This document shows, in pieces, positions 36,878 through 45,318 of a stretch of DNA of 64,000 nt; positions within the stretch are counted from its first letter, which is position 1; every line of letters begins with the position of its first letter. Source of the DNA: an uncultured Christensenella sp. (GTDB lineage Bacteria; Bacillota; Clostridia; Christensenellales; UBA3700); the NCBI GenBank assembly GCA_910578245.1, contig CAJTPC010000001.1:1-64000 (forward strand), read 5' to 3'. A model generated the notes under the pieces. It searched no databases. It saw nothing but the letters and a program-made list of their open reading frames with translations, and was not told where the DNA came from. Both the position numbers and the translations under genes were made by a program.

Positions 36878-38048
36878 TGATATATTCCACTTCTTCGTCT
36901 GTCAAGAGCGTATGCAACGGCAACGTAATCTCGTTGCTATACAAGTAGTAAGCGTTGGGATAATTCTTTATATCGAATCCCAGTTCTTTATATCCGCTAA
37001 ACATAGGCAAAGGCTTATAATGCACGTTGGTGGCGATACCGGCGTTTGCCATTTTGACAATTATCTCGTTGCGTTTTGCCTCGTCGATACCATTTATTCT
37101 AGTGATATACAGATGCCCGCTACCATCATAATCATTTGTGTAATGCGCGATAGATTGAATTGCCGTACCCTTAAAAGCGTCGTCATACTTTGATATTATT
37201 TCTCTGCGCCTTGCGAGCAGGCTATCGTATCTCTTTAATTGCACAAGACCGAGAGAAGCCATGATATCCGTCATGTTGCACTTATATCCCAACATCTTTA
37301 TGTCATATTCCCATGCGCCCGCCTTCATCTTGGATAGCGCGTCTTTAGACTGCCCGTGCAAACTGTCAAGTACCAATTGAGAATATATAAAATCGTTGTC
37401 AATACCTTTAATATCTCTCCACGTAACTGCTCCGCCTTCCGCAGTCGTCAAATTCTTGACGGCATGGAATGAAAACGATGTGAAGTCTGCAATTTCTCCT
37501 GACGTCTTACCGTTTTGTGTCGCTCCGAAAGAATGCGCCGAGTCTGCGATAACAACTATTCTGCCTATTGCTCTTTGAATATCGTTGGACGGTTTGAATA
37601 TGCCTTTATTTTCATTGGCAATCTTAAAAAGAGATTCATAATCGGCGATTACGCCCGCAATGTCTACGCCAATAATGGCTTTTGTCTTTTCCGTAACGGC
37701 GTTGCGCACGTTGTCAGCCGAAATATAAAAATTATCCTTGTCGGTATCTACAAGCACAATTTTAGCCCCAACGTGATTAATTACGCTTGCAGAAGCCGTA
37801 TAAGTGTAGGCGCTGGTGATAACTTCATCGCCCTCGCCGATACCCAAAAATCTCAAAATAAGTTCAAGTCCTGCTGTAGCAGAATTAAGACATACCGCCT
37901 TTTGCGTATGGCAATACTCAGCGATAAGTTTTTCGAACTTTTTAGTCTTAGGTCCCGTTGTTATCCAACCTGACTTAAGCGTATCTACGACCTCGTCTAT
38001 CTCCTCTTGAGTGATATCAGGCGGTGAAAATTTGATATTCATACGCAC
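36846..38048 (-). CDS. DegT/DnrJ/EryC1 family PLP aminotransferase
   Basis: This 400-residue sugar aminotransferase is the first gene of the operon. The PLP lysine is K198 in FHAVKNLTTAEGG, and D169 lies in VIADSAHSFG. The N-terminus (FSPPDITQEEIDEVVDTLKSGWITTGP) is typical. It probably aminates a UDP-4-keto-sugar. With the PglC-like transferase next to it and a PglF-like dehydratase at 58196, a UDP-diamino-sugar route is plausible. The third codon ATG is an alternative start. Confidence 0.92.
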   Translation of the reverse strand: MRMNIKFSPPDITQEEIDEVVDTLKSGWITTGPKTKKFEKLIAEYCHTQKAVCLNSATAGLELILRFLGIGEGDEVITSAYTYTASASVINHVGAKIVLVDTDKDNFYISADNVRNAVTEKTKAIIGVDIAGVIADYESLFKIANENKGIFKPSNDIQRAIGRIVVIADSAHSFGATQNGKTSGEIADFTSFSFHAVKNLTTAEGGAVTWRDIKGIDNDFIYSQLVLDSLHGQSKDALSKMKAGAWEYDIKMLGYKCNMTDIMASLGLVQLKRYDSLLARRREIISKYDDAFKGTAIQSIAHYTNDYDGSGHLYITRINGIDEAKRNEIIVKMANAGIATNVHYKPLPMFSGYKELGFDIKNYPNAYYLYSNEITLPLHTLLTDEEVEYIIENFKEAVGV

Positions 38049-38123
38049 TTTCCTATTTTAGTATTTTTAATATTATAACATTATGCGCGTAAAAAAACAA
38101 CATAAATTTACATATATGCCAAT

Positions 38124-38147
38124 AAAAAACCTCGTCTTTCAACGAGG
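38124..38147 (-). terminator. Terminator of the hexosaminidase gene
   Basis: On the minus strand CCTCGT-TGAAAG-ACGAGG forms a hairpin followed by TTTTTTATT, just beyond the stop at 38163. Confidence 0.85.
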
Positions 38148-38162
38148 CTTTATAAACTTCAA

Positions 38163-39743
38163 TTATTTATTTTCCGCAGTTTGGATTTTTGCAAGCTGAT
38201 TGAGTTCATAATCGGGATTAACTCGCCACAAATTCCATTTAAGAGCATATGAAAATGCGCGGAGCGGATAGGTCTTTCCTCTATAAATTTTGGGCGGACA
38301 TATCTTGCAACCGATTTTATCAAAGAATGGACGCAGGTTTTCCATACGTTTTTCAAATTCCAAGTAATTGCGGTCCTCTATCTTAGTCCAACACACTTCG
38401 CTGAAAGCAACCAAACGCGCATATGTAAGCATATCGAGTTTTGTTTCGTCCCGTATATACTCTGCCCACTGCGGTATTTCCATACCCAAAACGTTGCTCT
38501 CGTCTTTAACGCCTAGAGTTTTTGCAGAAAAACCGTAGGTCTTCTTAAGCGGTCTGACGTTGTAGGGATGGTCCATATATACGTAGTTTGCCATAGATAA
38601 AATGCACTTGCCGCCTTTAGCCATCCAATCAAATTCGTTTTTGTTGCCACTGCTGTGCTTTATCCACCATTGCGCCACTACGTCGTTGTCCATAATATCT
38701 TTTGCGTCCAGTATCTCATTCCAACCTATCAATCTCTTGCCCTTTGCGCGCAAATACTTTGCTATCTCGTTGTTGAAATACCCCTGCAAAGCATTCTCGT
38801 CTTTCAAACCCAACAGTTTGATTTTTTCCTGACAGCAAGGACATTTTTTCCATCGGGTTTTGGGAGCTTCATCTCCGCCTATATGAAAAAATTTGCCCGT
38901 AAATATGCGACATAACTCATCGATTACGTCTTTGGCAAATTCGTATACGTCGTCTTTCCCGCAACAGCAAATATTGTCCATAATCCCCCATCTGTCACTG
39001 ACGTCCGTTTGCTCGCCAGTACACGATAAATTGGGATAGCAAGCTATCGCCGACACCGTATGCCCCGGCATATCGATTTCGGGTATAACCTCGATGTGCC
39101 TATCTTTGGCGTAAGCCACGATTTGCTTCATATCGTCTTGAGTATAGTATAAATTGCGACCGTATTCATTTTCGTCATATCCCCAATTACCCGACCCCAT
39201 AAATGCCTTGGGGGAAAGCGGAGTACGCTTGCGTATAGCGCCCTTTTGCGTCAATAGCGGATACTTCTTTATCTCAGCTCTCCAGCCTTGGTCGTCCGTC
39301 AAATGCCAGTGAAATTTGTTCATCTTGAGATGCGCCATTACGTCTAGTATTTGCTTAATCTTTTCCACTCTCCAAAAGTGACGCGCGCAATCCAAGGAAA
39401 AGCCTCTGTATTGATAATTCGGTCTATCTTCCGCGTATACTCTTTGCAAACCCTCTTTCGTAAAAATCTGTTGCATAGTCATAAACGCGTAGAAGGCTCC
39501 TTGCTCCGTCTTTGCGCTCACAGTAACTTTGTCTTGCGCGCAATCTATGCGGTACGCCTCGTCTTGCAAATTCCTATCGATTTCAAAAAATACTCGGCAG
39601 TTTTCTCCCCCGGGAATATCTGCCAAAAACTCCTTTAACAACGCTTTGGTATTGACAAAAGCGCCCGATATGACGCTGTTTTTACCAAGCGCGATACTTC
39701 CTTCTTTTTCTTCGACTATCGTCGGCAAAGGTATGATATTCAT
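38163..39743 (-). CDS. GH20 beta-N-acetylhexosaminidase
   Basis: This 526-residue family 20 hydrolase removes terminal beta-GlcNAc or GalNAc. The N-terminal GH20b domain covers about 1-105. The catalytic pair is D291-E292 in FHIGGDEAPKTRW, and FHWHLTDDQGWRAEI (144-158) and PEIDMPGHTVSAI support the call. No signal peptide is seen, so it should act in the cytosol. GGGGGAG precedes the start. It pairs functionally with nagA and the mannosidases in this window. Confidence 0.95.
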   Translation of the reverse strand: MNIIPLPTIVEEKEGSIALGKNSVISGAFVNTKALLKEFLADIPGGENCRVFFEIDRNLQDEAYRIDCAQDKVTVSAKTEQGAFYAFMTMQQIFTKEGLQRVYAEDRPNYQYRGFSLDCARHFWRVEKIKQILDVMAHLKMNKFHWHLTDDQGWRAEIKKYPLLTQKGAIRKRTPLSPKAFMGSGNWGYDENEYGRNLYYTQDDMKQIVAYAKDRHIEVIPEIDMPGHTVSAIACYPNLSCTGEQTDVSDRWGIMDNICCCGKDDVYEFAKDVIDELCRIFTGKFFHIGGDEAPKTRWKKCPCCQEKIKLLGLKDENALQGYFNNEIAKYLRAKGKRLIGWNEILDAKDIMDNDVVAQWWIKHSSGNKNEFDWMAKGGKCILSMANYVYMDHPYNVRPLKKTYGFSAKTLGVKDESNVLGMEIPQWAEYIRDETKLDMLTYARLVAFSEVCWTKIEDRNYLEFEKRMENLRPFFDKIGCKICPPKIYRGKTYPLRAFSYALKWNLWRVNPDYELNQLAKIQTAENK

Positions 39744-39846
39744 TTTCTCCCCCCTAAAAATTTCCAGAACGATATTACTTATATAATATTATATTCTATC
39801 ACAAATACCAATACAATTCAAGTATAGCAAATTATAAGAAATGAAA

Positions 39847-39873
39847 AGGACGGGGTACAAATTACTCCGTCCT
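39847..39873 (-). terminator. Terminator behind the zinc-ribbon gene pair
   Basis: AGGACGGGGT and ACTCCGTCCT pair over ten positions with one G-T pair, and CCTTTTCATTT follows on the minus strand. Confidence 0.7.
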
Positions 39874-39898
39874 CACCGTTATCTTTTCTCAGACCGTG

Positions 39899-40462
39899 TT
39901 AAATAATGAAAATAAAGATTGCCAATGCGCCCAACACAATTCCGACAATCGAGAGTACTTTGCCGTTGGTAGCTTTAGGCTTGCCGTCATACTCTCCCGT
40001 ATTGCAAAGTTCCAATGCCTTATTAGCTTTTGTAAGACCGATAGCGCCGAAAACTATTCCAAGTATACCGCCGAGTATACCAAATATCAAAGCCAAGATT
40101 CCATAAGTATTGGCGTCTTTAGCAAACTTATTAAACAAAAGGTATTTATGCCGAGAAGCGCCGTCATCGCTCTGCGCAGAAGACCCGGCGACTTGATCGT
40201 CGTATTCTATGTGAGATTCAACTTGGCTTTGAGGCTTGACAAAGTCATCGTTTTTGTCAACGTCATAATTCCACTCTTTATCAAAATCATTACCGACGTC
40301 GCCTTGAAAGTCTACTTTTGCCGATGTCACTTCCTCAAAATCCTGTTTAGCGTTATTATTTTCTTGCGAAAAGTCATCGCCTTGCTTTAATTTGCAACCG
40401 CAATATCCGCAATATATATCGTTTTCCTCGACTTGTCCGCCACAGTTTCTACAATATTTCAT
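39899..40462 (-). CDS. Zinc-ribbon membrane protein with DUF4190-like C-terminus
   Basis: This 187-residue protein begins with a zinc ribbon (MKYCRNCGGQVEENDIYCGYCGCK, two CxxC pairs within 25 residues). An acidic, low-complexity linker covers about 30-105. The C-terminus has two hydrophobic helices, YGILALIFGILGGILGIVFGAIGL and SIVGIVLGALAIFIF, as in DUF4190. The role is unknown. A paralogue with the same ribbon lies 21 bp upstream, so the two form a small operon. Confidence 0.8.
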   Translation of the reverse strand: MKYCRNCGGQVEENDIYCGYCGCKLKQGDDFSQENNNAKQDFEEVTSAKVDFQGDVGNDFDKEWNYDVDKNDDFVKPQSQVESHIEYDDQVAGSSAQSDDGASRHKYLLFNKFAKDANTYGILALIFGILGGILGIVFGAIGLTKANKALELCNTGEYDGKPKATNGKVLSIVGIVLGALAIFIFII

Positions 40463-40483
40463 ATCCTCTCCTAACTCCTTAGT

Positions 40484-40885
40484 TTATATCCAAAACACAA
40501 TTGAACATACTATGAGAACAACCGCCGACAATACGCTCAACGCAATACACACCTTTGAGCATATAGCGCCGACTTTGCAAAACATCGCTCCCGTTTTGTC
40601 ATTGTCTTGTCCTTTTTCTTTAGCTATTTTTGCAAATACCAAACTTACGATGGCGCAAATAAACGTGCCCAACGTCAAAGACGCAATACCGCATATAAAG
40701 CATATCAGCGCTTCAAAATTCTTGCTCGCCGACTCTGTCAAGTTATTAATAGAATCCTCTACCGTAGTACGCTTATCCTGCGTATTGTTTGAGCTCGACT
40801 GGGTATCCTCCGCTTGAGCTCCGCAACTTGAACAATAAGTGTCTAAATCGTCCAATCGGTTACCGCAATTTCTACAATACTTCAT
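40484..40885 (-). CDS. Zinc-ribbon membrane protein
   Basis: This 133-residue paralogue of the next gene has MKYCRNCGNRLDDLDTYCSSCG at its start and two predicted membrane helices (ALICFICGIASLTLGTFICAIVSLVF and VCIALSVLSAVVLIVCSIVF). I chose the ATG at 40885 because GGAGG lies eight bases upstream. An in-frame ATG five codons earlier would place that GGAGG inside the gene. Confidence 0.75.
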   Translation of the reverse strand: MKYCRNCGNRLDDLDTYCSSCGAQAEDTQSSSNNTQDKRTTVEDSINNLTESASKNFEALICFICGIASLTLGTFICAIVSLVFAKIAKEKGQDNDKTGAMFCKVGAICSKVCIALSVLSAVVLIVCSIVFWI

Positions 40886-41080
40886 ATATCGATCCTCCAT
40901 ATTCGTACATTTATTATACTACGCTTTTATTTCATTTGCAATATCAAAATAATGTAAAAATTACAAAAAAAGAAATTTACTTTAATTTCTATTAATTGAT
41001 AAAAAAATGTGTACTTCTTTGAAAAAAGTGTTATAATTAGTTTGAATATCTGCAAATTTTGCAAATTAAAGGAGTATAGT

Positions 41081-41395
41081 ATGAACGTAATAGAATTGAC
41101 AAAAGACAATTTCGATAAAGAAATCATGAATAGCGATAAGGTTGCTCTTATCGACTTTTGGGCAAGTTGGTGTATGCCTTGCAAAATGCTCTCGCCCGTA
41201 GTAGACGAAATCGCCGAAGAAAATCCGCAAATCAAGGTCTGCAAAGTCAACGTAGACAAAGAAGGCGAACTGGCAAGCGCTTTCAAGGTATCAAGCATAC
41301 CTATGCTTGTCGTAATTAAAGACAATACTGTCATCGAAACGAGCGTAGGCGTAGTACCAAAACAAAAGATTTTGCAAATGCTGAACGCAAAGTAG
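41081..41395 (+). CDS. trxA: Thioredoxin
   Basis: This 104-residue thiol-disulphide reductase has the active site W30-C31-M-P-C34, where the classic motif is WCGPC. The fold blocks VALIDFWASWC, MLSPVVDEIAEE, KVCKVNVDKEGELASAF and VSSIPMLVVIKD are present with the cis-proline. GGAG lies ten bases before the ATG at 41081. An earlier in-frame start has no ribosome site. The Gly-to-Met change at the active site may alter its redox potential. Confidence 0.93.
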   Translation: MNVIELTKDNFDKEIMNSDKVALIDFWASWCMPCKMLSPVVDEIAEENPQIKVCKVNVDKEGELASAFKVSSIPMLVVIKDNTVIETSVGVVPKQKILQMLNAK

Positions 41396-41468
41396 TCGAC
41401 GGCATAAGATTTTCATGATTCAATAAAAATATAATTCATTTAATTTTTACTTAAATAGGAGAAAAAAA

Positions 41469-41957
41469 ATGACAAGAAGTAAAAAAATTGCCCTATCAAT
41501 CGTATTACCCATTGCTGTAATCTTAATAGTATTATTAAGTTTGTCTTTAGTATATGGAATTGATATATTAAAAGATGCAATTGAGCATAGAGGTTGGACT
41601 AAAATTGATTATTGCAACGATAGGTGGGACGTACAAATACCCAACGCGAATATAAAATACACCTTTTCAAGTTGTGGCGGTTTCAACGGCGATGGCGAAA
41701 CGTATACTATATGCCAATACTCTTCTCTGCCAAATGAATTTCTGCAAGATTTCACGTCGGATAGCAAAGGCGAGTATTTGGAAAAATATAATAGTATCTC
41801 TACCATGTTGCAATCTAGCAAAGTTGATAAAAGCCAACTTATTGAGCCCGACGAAAATTATATATGGCTGAGCAAGACTAAAAATACCAATAATACCCTA
41901 TTGCTCGCCTATAATCAACAAACAAATACTTTGTATATAATTGAGCAGTTTATATAA
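41469..41957 (+). CDS. Hypothetical membrane-anchored protein
   Basis: This 162-residue protein has a positive N-terminus (MTRSKKIA) and one hydrophobic helix (LSIVLPIAVILIVLLSLSLVYGI, about 9-31), so it is probably anchored with its body outside. The rest is polar with few charged clusters (YTFSSCGGFNGDGETYTICQYSS). TAGGAG precedes the ATG. I recognise no family. Confidence 0.65.
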   Translation: MTRSKKIALSIVLPIAVILIVLLSLSLVYGIDILKDAIEHRGWTKIDYCNDRWDVQIPNANIKYTFSSCGGFNGDGETYTICQYSSLPNEFLQDFTSDSKGEYLEKYNSISTMLQSSKVDKSQLIEPDENYIWLSKTKNTNNTLLLAYNQQTNTLYIIEQFI

Positions 41958-41983
41958 GTCAACTTAATATAGATTTCAATTTC

Positions 41984-42019
41984 AGGCTACGGCGCAAAAA
42001 TGCTAACCGTAGCCTTTTT
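41984..42019 (+). terminator. Rho-independent terminator
   Basis: AGGCTACGG pairs with CCGTAGCCT perfectly and is followed by TTTTATTT. It ends the hypothetical gene's transcript. Confidence 0.88.
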
Positions 42020-42071
42020 ATTTGTATAACTAAGTTTTTATTGGCAATACTTCTCCTCGGAGGTATTAAAA

Positions 42072-42656
42072 ATGAAACTAAAAGACAGTCAAACTTACAA
42101 AAACCTAGCTAGAGCTTTTGCCGGCGAATGTCAGGCAAGAACGAGATACGAATTTATCGAATACGGCGCAAGAGAGCAAGGATATAAAGCGCTTGCCGAT
42201 ATTATCGACAAGATAGCTTTCCAAGAATTCACGCACTCAAGAATGATTTACAGCTTTATTCAAAGCGCTGACGACGGCACGATTGACAATATCGAAGTAT
42301 GCACGGGCTACCCCTTTAGACAAAAATGGGACCTTATGGACAACCTTAGATTTGCCGCCGAGGACGAGGGCGTAGAAGCCGATAAACTCTATCCCGAGTT
42401 CGCAAGAGTAGCTAAAGAAGAGGGATTTACCGATATAGCCAATCTCTTTAATAATCTTATCAAAATCGAAGAAACGCACAAAAAAGAGTTCATGCGACTA
42501 CACAAGATGTTCAAAGAGGGCAAACTCTACAAGAGCGACACAGCGGTAGTTTGGAAGTGTCCGGAGTGCGGATTCGAAGCGACGTCCAAGCAAGCATTCG
42601 ACACCTGCCCCGTATGTCAAGCAAAGCAAGGCGTAATCACTCTCAAAGAAGCGTAA
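42072..42656 (+). CDS. rbr: Rubrerythrin
   Basis: This 194-residue non-haem iron peroxidase protects anaerobes from hydrogen peroxide. The N-terminal ferritin-like di-iron domain has FAGECQARTRYEFI, FQEFTHSRMIY and IEETHKKEF. The C-terminal rubredoxin-like domain has CPECGFEAT and CPVCQAK (about 160-185). A strong CTCGGAGG lies just upstream. It supports an anaerobic lifestyle. Confidence 0.96.
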   Translation: MKLKDSQTYKNLARAFAGECQARTRYEFIEYGAREQGYKALADIIDKIAFQEFTHSRMIYSFIQSADDGTIDNIEVCTGYPFRQKWDLMDNLRFAAEDEGVEADKLYPEFARVAKEEGFTDIANLFNNLIKIEETHKKEFMRLHKMFKEGKLYKSDTAVVWKCPECGFEATSKQAFDTCPVCQAKQGVITLKEA

Positions 42657-42682
42657 GCAAAATTCGAATCATTCCACTCATT

Positions 42683-42710
42683 ATTCCACTCGAAATCGGG
42701 TGGAATTTTT
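42683..42710 (+). terminator. Rho-independent terminator of rubrerythrin
   Basis: ATTCCAC pairs with GTGGAAT around TCGAAATCGG, and six T residues follow. Confidence 0.88.
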
Positions 42711-42746
42711 TATGCAAAAAAATCTCAAAAATATGCGTAAAATCAC

Positions 42747-42775
42747 TTTACAACTTTAGCGAGATAAAGTATAAT
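42747..42775 (+). promoter_or_regulatory. SigA-type promoter of the amino-acid ABC operon
   Basis: TTTACA (42747-42752), a 17-bp spacer and TATAAT (42770-42775) lie 42 bp before the start codon of the substrate-binding protein gene. A large dyad is centred on the -10 box. Confidence 0.82.
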
Positions 42776-42793
42776 AACTTTATCGCGCTAAAG
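42754..42793. promoter_or_regulatory. Large dyad operator over the ABC operon promoter
   Basis: CTTTAGCGAGATAAAG (42754-42769) and CTTTATCGCGCTAAAG (42778-42793) are inverted copies with 15 of 16 matches, separated by TATAATAA. Each arm is itself a CTTTA-N6-TAAAG palindrome. A repressor bound here would block the -10 box. The TrpR-like protein encoded at the end of the same operon is a candidate. Confidence 0.7.
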
Positions 42794-42816
42794 CGGACGT
42801 TAAAGGAGATATTAAA

Positions 42817-43653
42817 ATGAAAAAGAAAATTATCGTTACGCTACTACTCTGTATTATTACGTTGACTAGCGTATTCGCATTCGCAGGTTGTCAAAAATAT
42901 CTTGACAACGATACTCTTATCGGCTATGACGTCGATCTAGCCAAAGCCGTCGCAAAAGAACTAGGCGTAGAAGTCAAATTTAAGGAAATTGATTGGAATA
43001 ATAAAATCGTTGAACTAAAAGCCGGCAATATCGATTTGACTTGGAACGGCATGACTATTCTAGACGATCTTAAATCTGAAATGGAAATTACGCAACCGTA
43101 TATGCTCAATAAACAAGTTGGCGTTATCAATAAATCAAATGCAGACAAGTTTTACTCTCTTGAGACTATTAAAAACGCTAACTTTACATATGAAAACGGA
43201 AGCGCCGCAGAAACGTTTGCAAAAAGCAATAACTATAAAGGCTCAGGCGCAAAATCACAAATGTTGGCGATGACGAAAGTACTTGCAGGAAGTAGCGACA
43301 TAGCTATAGTAGACCTATTGCTTGCAAATTTCTACAGCTCTTCTGATTCTTCTTTCTCTGACCTTATGATTGCAGTAGAATTCAGCGAAGAAACTTACGG
43401 AATAGGAATGCGTAAGGGCGACCTCGGTACTCTTGATAAGATATGTACTGCCATTATGAAATTACAAGAGGATGGCACTGTAGACGAAATCGCCAAAAGA
43501 TACGGACTTGAAAACCAAATAATTAAAATGGACTATACCCCGCAATGGGAAAACCTCACCGATGAACAAAAAGCCGGTTGGAATAAAATTGAAGAAAAGG
43601 GCTACTTTGTTATAGGTTGCACGATTTTTGCTCCTATAGCGTACGAAAAATAA
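42817..43653 (+). CDS. Amino-acid ABC substrate-binding lipoprotein, apparently circularly permuted
   Basis: This 278-residue lipoprotein belongs to the polar amino-acid-binding family. The signal ends in the lipobox AFAGC with lipid-bearing C25. Family proteins normally open with a strand of the form KxxxVGxxxxFxPxxY, then IGFDVDLAKA. Here IGYDVDLAKAVAKELGV comes almost directly after the lipobox (from about 35). The missing opening strand appears at the very C-terminus as KGYFVIGCTIFAPIAYEK (261-278). Between them the usual order is kept (LKAGNIDLTWNGM, ITQPYM, GSAAETFA, YGIGMRKGD, IAKRYGL). The stop and the permease start are 1 bp apart, so no frameshift explains it. Confidence 0.82.
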   Translation: MKKKIIVTLLLCIITLTSVFAFAGCQKYLDNDTLIGYDVDLAKAVAKELGVEVKFKEIDWNNKIVELKAGNIDLTWNGMTILDDLKSEMEITQPYMLNKQVGVINKSNADKFYSLETIKNANFTYENGSAAETFAKSNNYKGSGAKSQMLAMTKVLAGSSDIAIVDLLLANFYSSSDSSFSDLMIAVEFSEETYGIGMRKGDLGTLDKICTAIMKLQEDGTVDEIAKRYGLENQIIKMDYTPQWENLTDEQKAGWNKIEEKGYFVIGCTIFAPIAYEK

Positions 43654-43654
43654 A

Positions 43655-44305
43655 ATGAAACAGTTCTTACAAATAACTTATCAACTTCTTGACGCGTGCA
43701 AATACACTTTGGGCTTGTTTTTTGCAACGCTCGCGATTGCCATACCTTTGGGTATGGTAATTTGCGCATGCGCGCTGAGTAAATTCAAACCGTTGAAATA
43801 CGTAACCAACGTATTTATATGGATAGTTAGAGGTACTCCGCTTATGTTGCAAGTCATTATAGTAATGTTTGCGCCGGGTCTTTTGTTGAAAATGCCATTT
43901 CAAGAAGTATTTCTTGCGGCGCTCATTGCTTTTGTAATAAATTACGCCGCTTATTTTGCAGAAATATACAGAGGCGGTATACTTGCCATACCAAAGGGGC
44001 AATATGAAGCCGGACAAGTGCTGGGTATGAGCAGAATGCAAGTCAATAGACTAGTCGTTCTACCGCAAGTCGTCAAGAGAATAACCCCCGCAATGAGTAA
44101 CGAGGTAATTACACTGGTAAAAGATACTTCTCTTGCCAGCGTAATAGGTCTTGCCGAAGTAATGATGACAGCTCAAAAAATCGTATCGACAAGAGCTCTT
44201 CTCTGGCCATTGTTCTATACGGGAGTATTCTATCTCGTCATGGTAGGCGTATTGACACTCTTCTTCAAGTGGCTTGAAAAGAAAATGAATTATTATAAGG
44301 CGTGA
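43655..44305 (+). CDS. Polar amino-acid ABC transporter permease
   Basis: This 216-residue HisM/GlnP-type permease has about five membrane helices. The N-terminal TLGLFFATLAIAIPLGMVIC and IVRGTPLMLQ are typical. The cytoplasmic EAA loop reads EAGQVLGMSRMQVNRLVVLPQVVKRITPAM (about 112-145) and contacts the ATPase. It begins 1 bp after the binding-protein stop, so it is translationally coupled. The likely substrate is a polar amino acid or opine. Confidence 0.92.
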   Translation: MKQFLQITYQLLDACKYTLGLFFATLAIAIPLGMVICACALSKFKPLKYVTNVFIWIVRGTPLMLQVIIVMFAPGLLLKMPFQEVFLAALIAFVINYAAYFAEIYRGGILAIPKGQYEAGQVLGMSRMQVNRLVVLPQVVKRITPAMSNEVITLVKDTSLASVIGLAEVMMTAQKIVSTRALLWPLFYTGVFYLVMVGVLTLFFKWLEKKMNYYKA

Positions 44306-44312
44306 GGTGAAT

Positions 44313-45317
44313 ATGGCATTTTTTGAAGTAAAAGACGTATATAAGAACTTTGGCGCCAACAGAGTGCTTAAAGGCATTGATTTAGAGCTTGATCAAGGTC
44401 AAGTGCTTGCCATAATCGGCTCTTCGGGTAGCGGTAAAACAACGTTGCTTCGTTGCATAAACTTCTTGGAGATACCCGACAAGGCAGATATTTTCTTGAG
44501 CGGTGAAAACATCTTCTCCGTAGATAATCTTGACAAAGTAAACGAGGCTTTGCAAAACCTCGCTCAAGAAAACGTAACAGACGAAATTACTACGGACGAA
44601 ATCGCTATACCCAACGATTTAGAAAACGGGAAAAACGCAGAAGAACCTTCTAAAGCTAATAAATCTAAGCGTAGCAAGCAAAAGGAACCGAAAATCAAAC
44701 CAATTAAGATTAGTAAAGAAAAGAAAAAGCAAATTGCCAAGCAAAGGCTTAAATTGGGAATGGTCTTTCAATCTTTTAATCTATTCCCCCACTACAACGT
44801 ACTCAAAAACCTTACGCTTGCGACAAAACTAAAATATGACAAAACTATAAATCCTTTTGGCAAATACTTCTCCAAGTCAGTGAGGAACGCCAGAAAACAA
44901 GCATTCAAAGCAATTGACGAAAGAGCCGTCGAACTCTTAAACAGAGTGGGACTTGGAGAAAAGCTAAAGGCTTACCCTTGCGAACTCTCAGGCGGTCAAC
45001 AACAGCGCGTAGCTATCGCAAGAGCGTTGATATTACAACCTGAAATACTATGTTTTGACGAACCTACGAGCGCGCTTGACCCCGAACTCACGAGAGAGGT
45101 GCTAAAAGTCATAAAGGACCTCAAGAAAGACGGACATACTATGATAGTCGTCACTCACGAAATGGAATTTGCAAGAAAAGTAGCGGATAAAGTTATTTTT
45201 ATGGCAGACGGCGTGATTGAAGAACAAGGCGCTCCTGAAGAAGTCTTTGGCAATCCGCAAAGCCCAAAAACCAAGGCATTTTTGCAAGAAAGCGAAAAAT
45301 CTATTGACGAGGATTGA
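44313..45317 (+). CDS. Polar amino-acid ABC transporter ATPase with long insertion
   Basis: This is a 334-residue ATPase. Relatives have about 245 residues. Walker A GSSGSGKT is at 36-43, the Q-loop is VFQSFNLFPH with Q153, the signature LSGGQQQR starts at 226, and Walker B/D-loop CFDEPTSALD ends near 256. Between Walker A and the Q-loop lies an insertion of about 65-70 residues rich in K, E, N and D. A second insertion (KYDKTINPFGKYFSKSVRNARK, about 174-195) precedes the signature. The ATG at 44313 is preferred. A GTG at 44307 is possible. Confidence 0.9.
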   Translation: MAFFEVKDVYKNFGANRVLKGIDLELDQGQVLAIIGSSGSGKTTLLRCINFLEIPDKADIFLSGENIFSVDNLDKVNEALQNLAQENVTDEITTDEIAIPNDLENGKNAEEPSKANKSKRSKQKEPKIKPIKISKEKKKQIAKQRLKLGMVFQSFNLFPHYNVLKNLTLATKLKYDKTINPFGKYFSKSVRNARKQAFKAIDERAVELLNRVGLGEKLKAYPCELSGGQQQRVAIARALILQPEILCFDEPTSALDPELTREVLKVIKDLKKDGHTMIVVTHEMEFARKVADKVIFMADGVIEEQGAPEEVFGNPQSPKTKAFLQESEKSIDED

Positions 45318-45318
45318 T

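Noticed and set aside
36414..37193. Plus-strand open frame of 259 codons
   Set aside because: It runs antisense across the PglC-like and aminotransferase genes, both of which are clear.
43640..43660. Frameshift joining the binding protein to a second binding domain
   Set aside because: The permease gene starts 1 bp after the stop and reads cleanly, so there is no hidden second domain.
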